Shown here: positions 35,862 to 47,559 of the stretch, piece by piece
How positions within the stretch are numbered: the first letter of the stretch is position 1
Layout of the letters: every line of letters starts with the position of its first letter
Assembly: GCF_030272615.1 (NCBI RefSeq)
Contig: NC_081409.1
Span: 470,514,573-470,574,572, forward strand
Length of the DNA stretch: 60,000 bases
Source of the DNA: Cryptomeria japonica
Taxonomy: Eukaryota > Streptophyta > Pinopsida > Cupressales > Cupressaceae
Direction: 5' to 3'
Position numbers and translations under genes: made by a program
The notes under the pieces: generated by a model
Told to the model about the DNA's origin: nothing
Seen by the model: the letters and a program-made list of their open reading frames with translations, nothing else
Databases searched by the model: none

Positions 35862-37910
35862 TTTTGGGATTTTTTAGTCTAAAAGGATGATGTATGATAT
35901 GCAACTAAATGCACCCTAAATAAATGAAAATGTAATCTATGGCAAGAATGCAATCTATGTTTTTGTTCTTTTTCAAGATTTGGACAAACTCATGAATGCA
36001 ATTCTAAGAATGAGATCCTTAGGAAATTGAAATGATGTCTAGACCTCAAAGGACAAAATGACCAAGTGACAAAAGGACAAAATGAAAATGTCTCCCCTAT
36101 ATGCTTGGATACTAAGCTAAGTTTGACCAAATGACATTGATGACAAAAAGACAAAAGTTTGACAAGGTCTAGACTTCCTAACAATAACTTAGGGTTTATC
36201 AAAGATTTGCATTACTCAAGTATGACAAAACCTAGTTTTGACACTATATGCAAAGGGACAATTACTATGCAAGTGACCCTAATATGATATGATAATGACC
36301 TAAGCTTAATGAAGAAACCTAGGGTATGCAAATGCAAATGTATGACAATGGTATTACTCTAATTCAAGAGGACACATGCAAATGAATGACCCTTATTGAT
36401 ATGCAAAGGAGTATGACCTAGGTGAAACCTAACCTTGGTATTTGACAATGACTTTGCAAAATGCAAACCTAAGATGAACCTAAATCTAAGTGACATGAAT
36501 GTTGAGACAAGATTTTGAAAAATGTTTGATAACCATGTTTGAAGGTGTTTTGAACTTTTTTGAATGAAATACTCTTGTGTTTAACCTTGTTTTGAATCAA
36601 TTTGCCTTGTTTTTGAAATGATATGCAATTCAACTTTTGACAAACAAAGAAGACAAGATATTTCAACCTAGACTCAATACAATCATGCTCATTAACACAT
36701 TTCTTATGGTAGGCAAGGACATTAGGCACTTGAGAGGTAGACTCATTATGAGATTCAAGGAGAATACATAGATGCTTGACCCCACGGGATCCCCTCCACG
36801 GTACTCACTTCTTAGGGCAGCCAAGCATCAGTCCCCATGGAAATCTCCCCATGGTGAACTTAGTATCTCTTCCAAGTATCCGAACTTGTCCTTCTCAAGC
36901 AACTAGAAGGATTTTTGGCCTCTAAATACAAGGTGTTTAGTAAGGATTTCTGTTAAGCGTTACTCCTTGATGTCACGCAAGTGTGATTGAGACATTAAGC
37001 CCATCAAGATACCAAACAAATGTAGTCGCGCAAGCATGATTTAGACCGTGAGGTCCTACTTAGATGTTGATATGAGAAAGAGTTCAAGGGTCATCACTTC
37101 CCAAGTAACTGCAATTCCCATGTAACCCTTCTTTCAAAGCTTTCACTCATCAGGTATTTTTTTATAGTGAGTTAGAATGCCAAGGTATTCTAGCCATACT
37201 CACTTTGGGTCATTCCCTTCTCACGATTATCACTTGCTTGCAAAAGAAAATGGTCGGGAAGGCAGGCCCTCTAAAGGTGACACACAATCAAAGACATGAG
37301 CATGGTATTGAAGATCTGGATTTCTGATCACCCTAAGAAGGATGAGAGCATACTCTCCTACTCCAATGTCAAACTCAACAATAAAATCAAGCATAGATTC
37401 ATTCCATCCTATTTAGAAATCACTAGGTGCCTAAATATTAATTGTAAACACAAAGTTTAGTTGTAGTCCAAGGCAACCTGCAAAACCCAAGTCAAAAGTT
37501 TGATATGTTTAGTCTTTGACTATCGAACCTGCATAAAATGTGTTAGTAGTTTCCTTTGTTGTCTTTGTCATGCGTATGCCAAGGTTTTGCACAGAGAATC
37601 AGTACCAACAAAACCAAAAAAGCAGAAACGGCATGCAAAACAAAACAATTTTCAAGTAAAAACACTGCTTTTTTTACCTCTGTTTCTGGACTTTACACAG
37701 GTGCAGAAGTCATGACACAGGTGCAAAATTTATGACATAGGCATAGATTGTCTTTGACATAGGTGCAAAATGCATAACACGGGCACAGAATGCTTGACAC
37801 GGGCGCAGAAGTTCCCAGAAAGTCCTGCACTACCCTGTTTCTTGGGTTTTTGACTGCAAATCAACTCAAAAGCACTCAAAAACATAGTTAAGGGGTTAGA
37901 TGGTTAGTGT
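35862..37910 (-). other. Leader region of the PMD element
   Basis: Non-coding on the sense strand. On the minus strand, positions about 37230-37165 read GGGAATGACCCAAAGTGAG followed by TATGGCTAGAATACC, resembling the gypsy leaders at 4775 and 52940. Near the primer site (37690-37806) there is a ~20-bp array of the (A/G)CA(C/T)AGGTGCA type. Confidence 0.55.
37690..37806 (+). repeat. ~20-bp minisatellite near the primer site
   Basis: About six units such as GCAGAAGTCATGACACAGGT, spaced 20-22 bases. The same ACACAGGTGCA core recurs in the PMD intron at 28515-28570, near the other end of the element. Confidence 0.7.
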
Positions 37911-37927
37911 TCACGTAGGGTTCACCA
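37911..37927 (-). other. Primer-binding site of the PMD element
   Basis: TGGTGAACCCTACGTGA on the minus strand lies five bases inside the 5' LTR. It matches gypsy1's site at 3669. Confidence 0.65.
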
Positions 37928-37932
37928 ATTAA

Positions 37933-39410
37933 TGTAGCTAGGAAATCAAAAATCATCAAAGCAAATATCAATAATAGCTCAATCACAAAAGCAGATTGCA
38001 ATGATCAATCCTAACACACTCAATAGAGACATGAAATCAAAACATTCAAAACTAAAAACTAAGCAAACCAGATGCAGATTCGAATGTCTCCTTCATGTGG
38101 CTCCATTGTCCATCTTTCTTCTCCAAATAGCCTTTGTTTGTGGATCTCACCTTCAAGTGCACACACATGAGATGAAAGCAAGTAAATAAGATATTGGCGC
38201 AAGAGTACTCGAAGTGTGATTGATTTGACAAAGTGATTAGAAATTCGATAATCTGATTATTAGATTGAGATGGAAGAAATTCATCCAATTTATAGATAAA
38301 TTGGAGAAATGATCAAATTAGCATGATTCAATTCAAATGGAAATTGCAAATCAATATGACAAATTATGACAAATTTGCACTTTCTATGCAAAATTGATTG
38401 ATTGATAATTTATGACAAAATTATGACAACTTTCTATGTCAAAATTGATTGATTGTCAATTATGACAAATTATGACAAATTGAAATGTCATTCCCATGAA
38501 ATTAGGAGAAAAATAAGAGAAAATTGAATTAGAAATTAGAAAATTAGAAAAAGAGGAAAATTAGGAATTAAGAAATTAGGTGAATTAATTAATAATTTGT
38601 CATTTATTAATTAATTCACAAAAAGAGGAATAATTAGCCAATTAAATGAACATTTAATTGTGATGAGAAGACTTAGGATAAATAAATAATTTATTAATCC
38701 TAAAGGGAAAAATGACAAACAAGGTTAAATGATTAAATCACGAAACCCTAGAAGATGAATTAGCAATGCAAAGATGACAATTAGGTCTTGATGAAAGATA
38801 ATTGATATTGATTTGATTCTGATTAACAAAGGACCAATGCGATAAATGATTTAATTGATAAACATTTGAAATTGGTTGACAAATTGACCAATATTGATAA
38901 AGAGACCAAATTGATATGAGCCAATTGATGAGGAACAATGACAAATTGATCCAAATTGACATAATTGAGACAGACAATGATCGATGACAAATTAATCGCA
39001 AAATGACAAGATTGAAAAGAGGACAAGGATTGATGACAAAATAGATTGCAAGACGACAAGATTGAAAATGACCACGATCGATGACAAATCGATCGCAAAA
39101 TGACAAGATCGATAAGAGGACAAAACCCTAATTAGGATTGATGATGTCTAAAATGATGACAAATGAGCATGCACATTGATGCGACAGGATAAAATCGATC
39201 AAAATCATGACTGGATAGTGTTGTCGACAAGGCCAAATTTGAGAGTGAGATAAATGAAGAATGCAGAAGAAGGACTCAATGCTCGCAAATGATAAAAACC
39301 AAGTGTGTGACATAGGAGAAATGTTAATGTGATGCAAAAACCTAAAATGAGGCAATGCGCAAATGTTAAAGTATGATCCTGCAAGCGTTGACCATTTTTA
39401 GGTGTCTACA
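37933..39410 (-). repeat. 5' LTR of the PMD element
   Basis: Same ends and sequence as 26456-27919, with a ~24-base extra segment near 38605-38630. It is followed by the CATAG duplication at 39411-39415. Confidence 0.95.
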
Positions 39411-39693
39411 CATAGCATTTGTGAACTATCAGTTATCAGTCCATTCTTCATATGCCATCTTGGAAGCTATCAGTGCATTGTCTGAGAGCACACCATATGC
39501 AACCAGGAATAGTGGAGTTAGGACACAATGAGACATAAACCATGAAGGTAATATTAGTATTTTTATTTCATATGTATTTCATGTAGTTTCATTGGTTGAG
39601 TTTGGATTTCCTGTAGCATTTCCATTGGTATTTTGTGAAACTAACTTGTTGCAAGTAGCATTTTGAGGATGAAATTCAAGTCAACACAAATAC

Positions 39694-40473
39694 CATATCA
39701 CACAGAGTTATATGTGGAAAACCTCAAAGAGGAAAAACCATGGTAGGATTTGTGACCCACAATATCAATCCGCTGGCCATATGAATAAATATTATAAAAT
39801 ATAGGGGCCTGCACTTGCAAGAAGGCTTACAGCCTAGAGCACATTGCTCAATCACAAAAGGAGCCTCACTGACTACATATAAATCCAAACTAAAATTTGG
39901 AGAAATGAATGAACTACTAAGATAGCATCTTCTATGCCTGAATACAATTTTGGTTAATCTCTATTTGTTCCAGTCTGAAACCCTAAACCCTTTACCAAAA
40001 TACCTCTTTACAACAATATCCTCTCATACATAATCTCTCTCATATATTTTGCATCTTCTATCTATCCATATTTGCATCCTTATTATCATCATCATATATC
40101 AAAATCATCTAATCCAACTGACCTATATACCCTATACAATTTATCATGTCATATGTTGGCTTACAAAGATAATTACAATATCAATATATATGTCGGCTAG
40201 ATAACATAAATACATGAATATAAAAAACAATTGTCGATGCCGAATCCAAAAGATGTCATCCTTCAATACCAATAACCTTATTCTAAACCATGTCAGCCTG
40301 CATTGTCGGTAACCAAAGAAATCCTTCCATCCTGTCGGTGCCGGTTTCGGTGAAGTGTTTGTGAAGTGCCTACCAGTACACAACTGAACCAAAACATGAA
40401 GCTAGAACAAGATACCATGTTGCCATCAATGGAAATATATTGAAACCAACCAATTGAGTATCAATTGCCAACA
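39694..40473 (-). repeat. 3' LTR of element B, second part
   Basis: Resumes B's LTR directly after the AATAC duplication (CATATCACACAGAGTTATATG) and ends TTGCCAACA. It parallels 45676-46419. Confidence 0.85.
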
Positions 40474-40487
40474 ATATCCCCCTTTGG
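40474..40487 (-). other. Polypurine tract of element B
   Basis: CCAAAGGGGGATAT on the minus strand abuts the 3' LTR. A further copy, CAAAGGGGGAGAGATAT, lies at about 40661-40677, partly overlapping the end of the unknown ORF. Confidence 0.7.
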
Positions 40488-40657
40488 CATTGATGGCAAT
40501 ACTCATGTGAAAAATGATCATGGTTTCAACTATCGATTTCATCTAGAGCCTGCTCCCCTGAGATGAATATCCATCAATAAAAAATACTCCATACTTCCAT
40601 AGTTTTCATCTAAATACTCCCCCTAATGTATACAACTCCCTCTTTTTCTTTTTCACA

Positions 40658-43600
40658 TCAATATCTCTCCCCCTTTGACATCAATGCCATCAAAATATCT
40701 AAAAAGAATATCCCAAAAATCCAAAACTGGGATGAAGAATGAAAGATATTGTACAATGAATATCCCAAAAATACCTTACCAGAGCTTAATATATTTAAAA
40801 ATATCTGGATATGCCTTTCCAATAGCTCAAGATAAGTATCCCAACCAGATTTGAAAGTGTTGAAAATATAGATAAGTCCATTTAGCATATGGGCAAATGA
40901 CTCTTTCTCATTTAACTCTATCGGTGTGGGCTTACCAACCATATCTATACACTCCCTCTTATGTACACTGAGTGAATCCAACTGAGGACTCACCAAACCT
41001 CTAAGACTTTTGGCTCTTATGATTTTGTCTTTTTCTTTCTCAAGAGCAGAAACTTGGGCTTCCAAAACCAAAATTTGACCATCAATGGATGTACTCAATG
41101 AATTCAATTCATCAAAAGAATTAGCTATACTTGCAATTTTCTCCTGAGATTCCTTAACCTTCTTATCCAAATTAAATGTAAGAACATGTGTGTTACAACA
41201 TACTCTAAATATTTGTACACTACTTTAAAGAATTGTCTATCAATTTCAACTTATCATTTATTTCCTTCCTTTTAGACTCAATCATTTGATTAAATGTAGC
41301 TCTATTTTCCTATGTGAACCTCTCCAATTCTTGTTGGTTTGATATTTTCTACAAGGATTGAAAATCCTTTGAAATATTCTCAATGATTGTCTTAATCTTG
41401 TTGGATGGCCTTGCTTCTCTATCAATCTTTTACTCTGGGACTAGTCTATGCAAAATAGTGATACATTGATTAATAATCCTTTTATCTATAGATCCCTCCT
41501 TCAACATTTTTTGTGCAACCATCATCATGAGTTCATTAGAGCGCATCTCAAGTATGCTTTTCTTTTCAACTGCAAGGTGTCAATTGACAACAATGATGGA
41601 CTCACTACTAGTTCGTTGATGGATTCCCCTTTCTTCTCCTCTAATGTTTTAACCTTTATATCTTCCTCACTTGCACCGGTACCTTCGCCACTTGATGCAG
41701 TCTTAGTAACTGTCAATTCCTCCCTAGGAACTGTAACTTCATCCTGTACATTTGTATCTGGAGGACTCTTGTCCTCAACATTAGTATCATGTACATTATC
41801 AACCTTTACACTCTGTATTTACTGGTATCTCAATATTTTCCTATACATTTGTATCAATCGGGGGCTTAATTTCCACTATCTTAATGTTTTTCAAAATTGA
41901 GGGTGAAGTACCCATAATACCCTTTCCTTTTCCTTCAATCGAGATGTTTGTAGTATATGTCTTAGATTCTGATGAAGTATAAAAGCCACGGTCCTCTTCA
42001 AAGAACTTAACCCATGCCTTGTGGGTCTCCTTGATTATCTCATTTACCCTTCCTAACATAAGATTAATTATTCTATGTTTGTTGTTACATATTTTCCTAT
42101 CTGCAACCACAAGTGTCTTATCCATCTCCTCTAGAGTAATAGAAACACAAACAGATAACAACTCTTCTATCTTTATATTCTTGTCCTCTTGCATTGTTGA
42201 TAGTCTCCTAGCATCTAACATATCATAGAATTCTGTCAGTATTTAGTTTTCAATTTCTATCAAGGATTTCTTATAAATATCCAAATATAACAATATTGCT
42301 TCCTCTAGCTCTCTTTTTTCATCATCCTCTAAATGTTCATAATAAAATTGTGCATTCTTTAACATACCATCCTTAGTAATCAAATTAACTAACTCTACAC
42401 AAGTCTTTTGTGGAATGATAGTTACATTACCAGACTCAATTGCCAGATCAATGTCACCCTTCTTCTACCTTCTTCCAGTATCGGATGGAGCAGAAGGTGT
42501 TTCTTTCAAAGCTCATTTTTGTGCTAGTAACTTGAATGTAACTTTCCTAACCAATTTCTTTTTAGCCTCTACCTTGGATTCTTGAGTTTTCTTCCTTATT
42601 ACCCTTTTGAAAGCCAAGGGTGTGTCATATTCAGATGCAGATTCAGCTGCAATAGGTTCAATAAACATTTATGGTTATTTTCTCTTTCTTCCTTTCTCTG
42701 GGAGAGGATCAATCAATGCTTTGATGTCCTATGAAACTTTTTCAAAAAATTTACTTGTCTTTCCTTCCTACTTCTCTCTCTTCTTTCGGTTGAACTCAAT
42801 TTCAACCTCTTGCATCTCCTACTTAGCAGTACCACAGGGTTTCTTAGCTTCATCAATAGGTGCATCAATCAACATCTTTGCATAAGCATCTAAAATCTAT
42901 GTATCAACTACATAGCCCATCTCCTCAATCCAGATCTTCTAGGGTTTGACCGCTTCCATGAGTGTTTCATCTTTCTTCACCATGAAGCATATGTTAGTTA
43001 AGTATTTCTCAATAATGTGCTTAGGAACCCTTTCTCTAGATTTCATAGCCTTCTGGAATGCCTTTAAAAAACCCCATACTTTGTCATCTCTTTGACTACC
43101 TAATGTAGCAATAGACTATTTCAGTTGCCTCCCTACCGAGATATCAAATGCCCATTGTCTCTACCCAAAACTGGGAGTCTCATTGATGAAAAATAACATT
43201 AAATAGACACATAGGTTACCATACCAGAAAGTCCCTTTCTTTTCCCCTTTAATCTTTCCTAATTTTATCAACAATTCATCCAACCACATAGATCCAATTT
43301 TCCATTTTCTCTCATCATCTTATAAGATGCAAAAATGCAGGAGCTAGAAACATAATTCAGTCGGTTTGATTGAGTTACCTTGTAACCGATAACCATACTA
43401 CCGAATCTGATGTATGTGTCAGTAATAGTACTGATTCTCTTAGATCGCCTATCCGAAGTTGTGTCGGTAATCTTGTTGACATGATCATTAGAAACCTTCT
43501 TATCCAGATACTTCCCAACCTATGGTAAACTGGTGATTGCCTTGATGGCCTCCTTTGTAATCTTATATGGTCTATCTAACCAGATAAACTCTCCATGCAC

Positions 43601-43960
43601 TCTCCTCAAAACATACCTAACAATTTCATCTTCGAATTTTGAAATGTCCAGAATGTCAATAAACCCTAAATCCTCAATGTGCTTGTACTCAGGCTTAATC
43701 TTTTTAGAATTTCCCATTAACTCATTCATGTACATGCTCTTGATATCAGTCATTCCCAAATACTCAATGTGACTGTGGATGTAATCTCTTACATCTTCAA
43801 CATACACATCTCCTTCTAAGACATGGGAAAAAGTGTCAACCAAATCGTCCAAGGTAGCAACATGCGGATATCGCTTGAAATTTGGCCTAGGATGGTCCTT
43901 GACCTCAACAACAGTTGGATTTGCAACAAAGATAGTTACAGATGATGATCCTGCTTCCAT
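40658..43960 (-). pseudogene. Unknown ~1,000-codon ORF occupying the pol position of element B
   Basis: Starts at ATG 43960 (MEAGSSSVTIF). The first segment has RPNFKRYPHVATLDDLVD, YIHSHIEYLGMTDIKSMYMN, YVLRRVHGEFIWLDRPYKIT and continues past a TAG (43520). A frameshift near 43310 leads to a second segment in one frame to 41841 (WLDELLIKLGKI, WAFDISVGRQ, then Lys/Glu-rich helical parts). A Ser/Glu/Thr-rich linker (41525-41840) and a C-terminal coiled coil (41170 to about 40990) follow, and the frame runs into the polypurine region. Fourteen stops between 43522 and 41841 are TAG 10, TAA 3, TGA 1, most in positions where Gln would fit. It has no protease, integrase, RT or RNase H motif. I do not recognise the family; it is probably a captured host-derived or retroelement-specific gene lying in sense orientation. 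Confidence 0.65.
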
Positions 43961-44322
43961 GATTGAAGATAAATACTTGTGAATCACTGTCGGTGAAAAA
44001 TCCTAAAGACTTCCTCCAATCGTTGGTGAAATCACTCAAGAAGATATATGATTGCACTAAATCACCCTTAATCACTCTTAATTACTCTTAATCACTTCTC
44101 AATGCAAGGTGATCAAAAATGAAGTAGATTCAACCTTTTATCCTCCAAGAAAAGCCTTAATCCATCATTGATATAAATGACTTCCGGTGGAAGATATCGG
44201 ATCTCGATAAAACATCTCCATGCCAGATAAGCATCTCCAATGTCTGGAACATCTTCCAAAACCTCTTCTCAGGGCATATGCAACATCCTCATGAATTTTT
44301 GCCTACCCCTAAGGCATCTGAC

Positions 44323-45444
44323 TTAGTTACCAGATGAGATTCTTGTCGATGCAGGAGCAACCTCCTCTGCTGGATAAGTAACCAGTGCATTCCCATCTGT
44401 TGATTGTTCTTCACTCTTCCTGACCCATCTCTGGGTATGATCTTGTTGTATTTTATTAACCTTTTCTTTCTTTTTCTCATTTGATCCTCCATTACCAACC
44501 GGTGGGTTTCTACTTCTACAGAATTTAGCAATATGTCCAACCTCATTACATGCATAACATGTAACATTGTTCTTTTGAATTGCTTTGCTAAAACTAGTAT
44601 AATTGCTTGACCTACACTGATTAGCCATATGTCCAAATTTTCCACATGCATAACATTTTATATTCATTTTACAATCTTTTGTTTTATGACCATTCTTATT
44701 GCATTTAGAACATTGGCCAAGAGCATAATTAATGTTCTGATTTGCTCTATTTCTACATTGCCTGGCCATGTGACCAAATTTATTGCAAACAAAGCATCTA
44801 CCATTAAATTTATAAGCATTGAACTACCTTACCAGTGCCTTATGGTTTTGATCTTCATTAGCAGTACCGGAACTCTATCCTCGTCCAAATCCAAGTCCAC
44901 TAGAATCTTCATTCTGCCTTTGTCTCTTCAATAATTCATCTAGTTGTGTTGAACTAATCTTGAATTTTTCTCTATACTCACTTGCAATACTTAGATCATC
45001 TCTCAGAATTATCATTTTTCTCTCAAGCTCTTGTTCATTACTCTAGGATTGTACTAAATCAATTCTCAACATATCATTCTCATTAACCAACCTACCACAT
45101 TCTTCAAATTTGTTCTTCAGAGATACAACAAGATTTTCTTCCTTTTTCTTTTAGTCCTCAATCTCTTTAGACATCCTCATAGTTATAGCTTGCATTTCAT
45201 TTCTCATGACCATGTTCTCCTGACTCAACTTCTGACACTATTTCTTAAGTACATCTTTCTCTTCATCATCTTGATTTTGCAAAATTTCCTTCCTCCTAGC
45301 TTGAACAGATGACAGCCACTCCTATAGGACAAGAATGAATTCCTGGGTAGAATTCAATTCATTTTGTAACTTCAAGTTCTTTATCCTTTCAGCATCATAA
45401 TCTTCAAGTGTCACCTTAAGCTGCTTCTCCAAACTCATATCCAT
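44323..45444 (-). pseudogene. gag: Copia gag C-terminal half with four CCHC knuckles (element B)
   Basis: The frame opens near ATG 45444 (MDMSLEKQLKVTLEDYD), only about 55 bases from the primer site. The usual gag N-terminal domain is therefore missing. A ~150-residue coiled coil with several stops leads to SSGLGFGRG, then four zinc knuckles: CFVCNKFGHMARQC (at about 44750-44795), CSKCNKNGHKTKDC, CYACGKFGHMANQC and CYACNEVGHIAKFC. A basic tail and a stop at 44323 follow. Knuckles bind the genomic RNA. Four is unusual, since plant copia gag usually has one. The 360 bases between this and the next ORF show no domain. Confidence 0.8.
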
Positions 45445-45497
45445 GGATTCTGGATTCAAGATATCCCTCAAGCTGTTAAACTTCCTCTAAGGCACAA

Positions 45498-45510
45498 GGC
45501 TCTGATACCA
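45498..45510 (-). other. Primer-binding site of element B (initiator tRNA-Met type)
   Basis: TGGTATCAGAGCC on the minus strand lies two bases inside the 5' LTR. This is the canonical copia primer site complementary to initiator tRNA-Met. Confidence 0.9.
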
Positions 45511-45512
45511 AT

Positions 45513-46419
45513 TGTTGGAATCCAAGAACACTAAGAGTGGGGGTTGAATTAGTGTTCTACCAGTATGATCAATTTTAATCTTATTAAAGCATGCATACAC
45601 CAACTGGTATTACCGGTACATGTAGAATTTAAAGAAGTAAAGAAACCAATAAGCCAATCACATAAATGAATACCATAACACATAGAGTTATATGTGGAAA
45701 ATATCAAAGAGGAAAAACCATGGTGGGATTTGTGACCCACAATATCAATCCACTAGCCATATGAAGAGATATTACAAAATATAGGGCCTGCACTTGTAGG
45801 AAGGCTTATAGCCTAGAGAACACTGCTCAATCACAAAAAGAGCCTCACTAACTACATATAAATCTAGACTACAATCCAAATAAATGAATGAACTATTAAG
45901 ATAGCATCTTCTATGCCTGAATACAGTTCGGGTCTTAAACCCTAAACCCTTTACCAGAATACCCCTTTACAAAAATATCCTCTCATACATAATATCTCTC
46001 ATATATTTTGCATCTGCTATCCATCCATATTCGCATCCTTATCATCATCATCATATATCAAAATGATCTAATCCAACTGACCTATATACCCTATACAATT
46101 TATCATGCCTTATGTCGGCTTCAAAAAATTTACAATATCAATATATATGTCGGGTAGATAACATAAATACATGAATATCAAAAATAATTGCCAATGCCAG
46201 ATCCAAAAGATGTCGGCCTTCAATACCAATAACCATATTCTAAACCATGTCAACCTGCATTGTCGGTAACCAAAGAAATCCTTCCATCCTGTTGGTGTCT
46301 GTATCGATGAAGTGTTTGTGAAGTTCTTGTCGGTACACAACTGAACCAAAACATGAAGTCGGAACAAGATACCATGTTACCATCAATGACACCAACCAAT
46401 TGAGTGTCAATTGCCAACA
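45513..46419 (-). repeat. 5' LTR of element B
   Basis: Begins TGTTGGAATCC and ends TTGCCAACA, 907 bases, followed by the ATACT duplication. It matches the split 3' LTR at 25392-25550 and 39694-40473. Confidence 0.9.
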
Positions 46420-46424
46420 ATACT

Positions 46425-46516
46425 AACAACATATCAACTATTTTCTCATATAGATTAACCTTCTATACCTACAACATGTTGTTTTGGTTGACATCAATGA
46501 CAACACAATGCCAACA
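46425..46516 (-). repeat. 3' LTR of element A, end part
   Basis: Continues A's 3' LTR after element B and matches 52199-52283. It ends GCCAACA before the polypurine tract (46517-46530). Confidence 0.85.
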
Positions 46517-47559
46517 ATCTCCCCCTTTGGAGTTGATGTCAATACATGTAGTATCTGGTATACTATAGATTCTTTCTCCCCCTTTGACAACAATTGCAAA
46601 GGCTCTTAACATCTAGTATACTACAAGCTCTCCCTCCCCCTTTCTACTGGTTGTTTCTTCCATTTTGACCACTATGCTCTGCAACCTCTTAACTAGCAGC
46701 ACTTGAAATGGAGAGCTCACACGCCAACTAACACCAATTTGTTTGACATATTCTCCCCCTATGCAGGTAACACTCCATCTTTGTTCACATCTCCATGTAT
46801 ACCGGTCTATGATGTAGTAGAAATGACACTTGATCCCTTCATGTGTCACGTGCATCAGTTACAAATTATAGGATATGATTGTGAGAACCCCTTGAACCAT
46901 AGATATATGGTCTTGATTTTTTGGTCAGGTCCTAAATTGGTACCCCAAATTGCACTTTGTACTAGTGGAAGTGATCATTTATAAATGTTGATGGTCTTTC
47001 ACTTCCATGACAACCATCCCATCTTCGTGACATGATCTTACCTGACCATAATGTCAACTCACATTAACATCATGTCAACTCTCAAACCAATTAACATCAT
47101 GATGTCTCATACACATGGGATCGGCTGCTGGTCCAATACATTATCATTTAGCACTAGTTCTAATATCATCAGAGACATAGATTCATCTGTCCAAGCCACT
47201 TGAACCACTCCAGCACTACCAGAACACATTGACTTACTTATTTTACAATACCGGTTAACACCCATACTGGTGACACATGGCACATACCAGTTTACTCTAC
47301 CGGTTCAATATCTTCACCGGGACACCTTGTCCGTTAGCTTCATGTGCCAAGAGTCTCTAATCCCAGTTACAATTTGAACCATCCATTAACACAAGTATAA
47401 GTTTGTAGTCAAGGAAGTAACTACTCAACGCTATCTCACCTTTTTCTTCTTATCGATAGCAATATGTCTTCTCCTTTGTCCTTATTAAGCATGGGGGTGA
47501 ATGATTTGATCAATATGTAGCTCCCTCTTAGTCATGCATCTCCTTTAAGCTTTAGGAGA
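46517..47559 (-). other. 3' non-coding part of element A with several polypurine tracts
   Basis: CCAAAGGGGGAGAT adjoins the LTR (46517-46530). Further GGGGGAG/GGGAGGGAG runs lie near 46577-46590, 46629-46645 and 46751-46760. No pol motif found; short frames here carry no domain. Confidence 0.6.

Larger units (their letters stand above)
26456..39410 (-). mobile_element. Large non-autonomous LTR retrotransposon carrying an antisense PMD gene ('PMD element')
   Basis: A structurally complete 12.96-kb element. The LTRs are 26456-27919 and 37933-39410, TG...CA ended, flanked by CATAG at 26451-26455 and 39411-39415. Orientation is minus: a purine tract (27920-27934) adjoins the left LTR and a primer site (37911-37927) the right one. 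Inside there is no gag, protease, integrase, reverse transcriptase or RNase H that I can detect. It holds a ~2-kb leader related to the gypsy leaders, a long sense-strand Pro/Ser/Gln-rich ORF, a 31-bp minisatellite, and an antisense PMD gene near the 3' LTR. By eye the first ~370 LTR bases show about nine substitutions, so it is among the youngest insertions here. The leader and primer site suggest it is mobilised by gypsy-type proteins. Confidence 0.9.
25551..39688 (+). repeat. Solo gypsy LTR nested in B's LTR (itself split by the PMD element)
   Basis: It begins TGTATACACATAAAAATGG and ends GTCAACACA. Target duplication AATAC lies at 25546-25550 and 39689-39693, and B's LTR resumes exactly after it. 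Without the nested element its length is about 1,180 bases (25551-26455 plus 39416-39688). A TATA-like TCTATAAAATC lies near 26288-26299. It is related to the gypsy2 LTR at 19390. No coding part remains. Confidence 0.8.
25392..46419 (-). mobile_element. Copia-like element 'B': partial gag plus a long unknown ORF
   Basis: Inserted in A's 3' LTR with target duplication ATACT (25387-25391, 46420-46424). The 5' LTR is 45513-46419. The 3' LTR is 25392-25550 plus 39694-40473, split by a solo LTR. The internal region (40474-45512, 5.0 kb) has a good initiator tRNA-Met primer site, a gag C-terminal half with four CCHC knuckles, and then a long ORF of unknown family where pol should be. It is non-autonomous. 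Confidence 0.85.
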
